A stretch of 64,000 nucleotides of DNA from Dallia pectoralis. Lineage: Eukaryota; Chordata; Actinopteri; Esociformes; Umbridae. Under the pieces are notes generated by a model, which was not told the origin of the DNA, searched no databases, and saw nothing but the letters and a program-made list of their open reading frames with translations. The position numbers and the translations under genes were made by a program. Location: positions 1,110,116 through 1,174,115 of the forward strand of contig CM055754.1 of the NCBI GenBank assembly GCA_029465975.1, written 5' to 3'. Shown here in pieces: positions 59,400 through 64,000 of the stretch (the first letter of the stretch is position 1; every line of letters starts with the position of its first letter).

Positions 59400-62180
59400 T
59401 AAACACATGTGCACAGATTATATGACCGTGGTTTTGGGAGGAAGAGCATTTGAGCATGCCTGAGAAAATAGAATAATTCAAGAATGTAAACAGGTATTGT
59501 TTAAGGTATGAACAATATATACTAGTTTAGCAGACAACTTAACCCTAAGTCATTATTCTCTATCCATACATGGTTGCCAATCAATATTTCTATTGCGTTC
59601 TGGCACTTGTAACAACATTGGCTTCGTCACATTTAAACATGTTCACTATATTCTTTCATGTATTATGTTTTTCCCGTCACATAATATGGCTGACCTCAGA
59701 TCAATTTAAGTAACTGTGAAAACAAACCACCCTTTTGAGTTGTGTGCCTTTGTTTCTCATAGTGCAGGTGTGGCCCTTTGTTCACGTTTTTCAGTTATTT
59801 GCCAACAATAATTGGGTATTTGAGATTGATAAATGCAGAGAGGAATATTAGTTAAATTGGCATTTGTGCTGCAAAGTACATTTCTGTTAAGGTCACGCAC
59901 TGTTGCATGGTTCCCCGTGACCTTGTCAAAAGCTATCACCGTGGTAACCGACACTGTGGTAGCCTTCCTTTCAGCTTAAGACGTAATCTCTTTAATTGGT
60001 GTCAGTTGGAGACTTGATGGTGAAAGAGAGTCCCAGAAACACCCACAGACCCACACTCCTGCTTGTTGGCACTTTTAAAAACAAATAAAACGGTCAATGT
60101 GGTGGAACTGGTTAATTCTGTGAGGGTTGTCACCACAAGCCCTCAAGCAACTCAAGTGTGACCAAACTCCTAAGACGGAGATCACTCACATCTGACCTAA
60201 CAGACTGTTAACTCTTTCTTTATACACTGTTGCTAAAAACGAACGCTAATGTCACAGATATCAGGAACATTTTCAATCTCACATTTACCAGGCGAGACAG
60301 AGGCATTTATTTGATCATTTTCTTATATGAGATAATGGAAAAATAAAGTTCACTATATAAATAAACTTTACTATCATGTAGTCGACAACAGCAATTTGTG
60401 AAGGAAAGTCCGCCACGTGACTGATTAAAGTTAAAATTTGGCCAATTTATTTCCCGGGCGCCAGTCTTTAGCAAATATGTGGACAGAGTCACGTTAACAG
60501 CTGCATGTGTGTGTGTGAAAAGCAACATACATGAAGCTGGGTCACATGACACAAGGCTCAGAGAAAGACGTGAAACAGTGGGATACCGGCGTAAACCGAG
60601 AGCAATTTCTGAAGCAGAAGTACTGGTCAATAGAAATCCATATGAGATGTGAGGAGAAACCTTGAGGGAAACAAAAACCGGTTACAAGTTTCATGGAACG
60701 TGTCATCAAAGGTCATGACTGGAATGTGTGACTTTACATTGGATGCCAAGCAGCTGACCCCATGGAGAGAGTGAAAGGCTGTTGTTGTCTGTATTAGGGG
60801 AAAACAAATCTGTGAAGCATAAAAGCGTCGACCCTTTGAATGACCAATCAGACATAGGGGTTGATGTTTCACTGCTTCTCCATTCACCTGTACATTTATT
60901 CACCACCTTCTCCGTTGGCTTAAGTGGAGAATAGGACGAGAACCAAGTGGCTGTGGAATGTGGAAAGGTCCAGTTAATGAAACAGGAAATTAGAGGCTAA
61001 AGTGTCCAAAACACCAGTGGTTCTGAATGTGCGCATTGATGCAGTGTTCTGGTGCTAGCCCCAGATTCCCCTAATGGCCTGTTTATCTGAAGTAGCACCA
61101 GGAATGCTAGCTCCTCAATGCCTCCTAACTCACTACAGTTTTAAGAACCGCATGACATCGCTGTGTGGGTGGGTGAGCAGACACTGTTCTCCCTGAGAAC
61201 CCAGATTCCAGCGTCCGTCTCCTGTCTTGTGAGGAACGAGGGCTTCATATTTATGTTGTTGTTGCTGAACACTTGAAACACGAGTGGGGTTATAGTATTG
61301 AGGGGTGGGGCCTTCAATATTCCCCCCTCAGAGGCCACACAAGGAGGGCCGGGGGTTTCTTTACAATAATCACGTGACCAGAAGAAAATAGTGTGGCCTT
61401 AACAAGCCCAAATTTAAAAAGAACATCATTTTCATTACGCAGTCAAACACAATTACAAGCAAATGTTTTCCCTTTGGAGCGGGCCCTGCTTTCAGGGGCT
61501 TTGTCCCCAGTTCCTTAGTGTGTGCAGAGAAAGGCCTCGCTGGTCAATAGGCAGCTGAGTGGCATGTTCAGTGAAGGCCCACGTCCTTCGTCCCCCAGCA
61601 CAGCGTTTTGTCAGAAGAGCAGCCATACATCCTGAGCAGATTTGTTGAATTAGAGCACAGCGGGAGAGACGGGGAGGCGGGGTTTAAGTGATGGGGAGGA
61701 CTTGTTGCTAGGTGACCGACAGACAATGGCAGCACGTCCGTTGTCTTTTCTCGGCACTTCTTTCTGTTTCTCTTTTTGTTACGTCTTCATCCTTCCCTCC
61801 TCATCGATGTAGTGTTGACGATGAAGAGGGAAACACATATAGAGCACTACTTCAGATCAGTCATCAGTCTATAAAACTACGCGGACACTTTGAGAGAAAA
61901 TTAAAAAGTACTGTTGAGTGTCAGGGAAACCGTGACCCAGAAAAGACGTAGAAGTGAATAGCCTCCTTTTGCAGAAGTGAGCATAGAGTCTGACATCCAG
62001 AATTAGCTTCATGGAGACACTTGGCCACGTCAGCAGAATGTAGACTTTTCCAGACACTGGTAGGTGACACATAGAGACATGCTAGAGTTCTCTGCTCCCA
62101 ACTCCTTAATAACTGTCACTGCTCTAACTGACTGGATCATACAGATACAGTATATCAATATCCAATTCACTGGACAATGA
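59400..62180. other. Non-coding sequence, no gene recognised
   Basis: Unique sequence; no exon with supporting splice sites and family match was found on either strand. Confidence 0.4.
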
Positions 62181-62187
62181 TTCAGTG

Positions 62188-62345
62188 CCCAATGCCCATG
62201 ATGACCTTATATCAGCGTAGTGTCGGAACTGGACCTGGATCAGTGGAAGAAGGTTATCTGGCCCAACGAGTCCTCAAAACATGAACGGTTGAATGTGCTG
62301 AACCAGTCCGAACCAACAAGAACCTCAAGAACTTTGGCGTCAGTT
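62188..62345 (+). mobile_element. Tc1-like transposase fragment, second piece
   Basis: CCCATGATGACC, CGGAACTGGACCTGGATCAG and TGGAAGAAGGTTATCTGGCC resemble a downstream part of the same kind of Tc1-like gene seen at 21236-21560, by recall. Degenerate and out of frame. Confidence 0.5.
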
Positions 62346-62525
62346 TGAGGACCAGCAGCGTATTAGGCTGGGCTCATGTGTGTATGAGTTCATGTTTCAT
62401 TAACCCTTTAATATTCTGAGTGCCTGGCTCCCGCCATACCTGACTGAGCTGGCCCACAGTGTGTCAGCCATCACGCCACTGCACTGATTGCATGCTCAGG
62501 GTACTGTCCTGGGTCAGGTGGAGCC

Positions 62526-63044
62526 TAAGGGTGGGATGGAGTAAGAGAGGGGGTGAGTGAGGGTGGGAGGGGGTGGGAGGGGGTGAGGTTGGGAGGGAGC
62601 GAGTGAGGGTGGGAGGGAGGGAGTGAGGGTGGGAGGGAGTGGGTGAGGGTGGCAGGGGGTGAGTGGGGGTGGGAGGGGGTGAGGGTGGGAGGGGGTGGGA
62701 GGGAGGGAGTGAGTGAGGGTGGGAGGGGTGAGTGAGGGTGGGAGGGTGGGAGGGAGTGAGTGAGGATGGGAGGGGGTGAGTGAGGGTGGGAGGGAGGGTG
62801 GGAGGGGGTGAGTGAGGGTGGGAGGGAGGGAGTGAGTGAGGGTGGGAGGGGGTGAGTGAGGGTGGGAGGGAGGGAGTGAGTGAGGGTGGGAGGGGGTGAG
62901 GGTGGGAGGGAGTGAGTGAGGGTGGGAGGGGTGAGTGAGGCTGGGAGGGGGTGAGGGTGGGAGGGAGTGGGTGAGGGTGGGAGGGGGTGAGTGAGGGTGG
63001 GAGGGGGTGAGTGAGGGTGGGAGGGGGTGAGTGAGTGAGTGAGT
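62526..63044 (+). repeat. G-rich minisatellite (GTGAGGGTGGGAGGG-type)
   Basis: About 520 bp made of GTGAGTGAGGGTGGGAGGGG units of variable length. Nearly every unit has three runs of three or more G on the plus strand. Confidence 0.95.
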
Positions 63045-63670
63045 GGGATATGTCTAAACTAGAGATGGACGGATCAGGGTTCAATGAAAAAGATTAGACA
63101 TAAAAATGTCTGATGTTTCAATGAAGTTCATTTTTATTTTCTACACTGCAACAAAGAATAAATACCCAAAAGTAAATAAATAGAATGCAGCATAAATACA
63201 AACACAGCACCTATTACAGAATCAGGATAATTCACAATAACAATTACATTTCTCATCTGGAAGGTCACAAATCAGCCTTTAAGGTTTTGGGGAATTAATG
63301 TAACCAATTGTAAAGGAGTCTGTCCTTTATTCTGCCAATAGGGCACAAATAAACCCAAGGCAACTCCATGTAGAAACCCCGGGAAATCTCTACTCCATTC
63401 AAGGTTCTATAGCTTTTAAGTCTGAATGAATTAATATTGACAAATCAGTGCTTTATAAATAAAGAAACATCAGAGCCAGCTGCATACTTCTAGCATACAG
63501 CACTCCTTCTCTTCATTTATAGTAAAGAACTAAATAAATGTTCATAAAATTCATATCAGGTATTTCATAATCATAAAATTCTGTCTTTTGATTTGTTTGC
63601 ATTTAACACATGCTCTACATTAGAGTACCATCTGCAATGCCAGAAAGTCACACTACAGAAGGCTTGGTCG
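63045..63670. other. Non-coding AT-rich sequence
   Basis: No exon or named element recognised. (AAATAAAT)-like motifs are frequent. Confidence 0.4.
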
Positions 63671-63671
63671 G

Positions 63672-64000
63672 ACGGGGCAGGGTGTGGATGACCAGGGTGT
63701 GGATGACCAGGGTGTGAATGGCCAGGGTGTAGATGACCAGGGTGTGGATGACCAGGGTGTGAATGAACAGGTTGTAAATGGCCAGGGTTTGGATGGCCAG
63801 GGTGTGAATGGCCAGGGTGTGGATGACCAGGGTGTGAATGGCCAGGGTGTAGATGACCAGGGTGTGGATGACCAGGGTGTGAATGAACAGGTTGTAAATG
63901 GCCAGGGTTTGGATGGCCAGGGTGTGAATGGCCAGGGTGTGGATGACCAGGGTGTGGATGGCCAGGGTGTGGATGACTAGGGTGTGGATGACCAGGGTGT
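63672..64000 (+). repeat. 15-bp array with a 120-bp higher-order repeat, runs off the window
   Basis: The unit is GTGGATGACCAGGGT with variants (GAATGGCCAGGGT, GAATGAACAGGTT). Bases 63721-63780 and 63841-63900 are identical, so eight units repeat as a block. The array continues past the end of the window. Confidence 0.93.

Noticed and set aside
62464..63084. 206-codon Pro/Ser-rich minus frame
   Set aside because: Complement of a G-rich minisatellite.

Overview
The window is nuclear DNA from a ray-finned (teleost) fish. Vertebrate-type GT-AG exons, long (TG)n/(CA)n tracts, Tc1-like fragments of fish type and a sushi-like chromovirus all point that way. A salmonid/pike relative is possible, but I cannot fix the species. 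Four protein genes can be read exon by exon: LRRC9 (+, 5' part outside the window, last 17 exons, stop at 18265-18267), PCNX4 (+, 25056-31317), DHRS7 (-, 36306-33275) and PPM1A (+, 38644-44776). Their order and orientation match human 14q23.1 as I know it, where SIX6/SIX1/SIX4 come next. The last ~19 kb hold no gene I can support and may be the flank of that cluster.

Layout: 1-18267 LRRC9, whose introns are swollen by six unrelated tandem arrays and one 5.14-kb LTR retrotransposon; 18268-23960 intergenic with a (TG)n tract and a Tc1-derived minisatellite; 23965-31317 PCNX4 with its promoter; 31318-33274 a tail-to-tail gap; 33275-36306 DHRS7; 36307-37116 a divergent promoter region shared by DHRS7 and PPM1A; 37117-44776 PPM1A, with a GATA-motif array in intron 1 and a decayed Tc1-like element next to a 1.6-kb G-rich array in the last intron; 44777-64000 non-coding sequence with several arrays, including a strongly G-quadruplex-prone one and one that runs off the end.

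The four genes do not form a pathway. They encode a leucine-rich-repeat protein, a multi-membrane pecanex-family protein, an ER short-chain dehydrogenase and a PP2C phosphatase. What unites the window is tandem duplication: about 18 arrays in 64 kb. Three of them copied or sit on splice sites. The most striking is a 41-bp unit that copies the end of an LRRC9 coding exon together with its splice donor about 36 times. The retrotransposon has LTRs that look identical, a 5-bp target duplication, and a candidate self-priming site complementary to the predicted 5' end of its own transcript. All exon calls were made by eye from splice signals, reading phase and recalled family sequence; no search was run.
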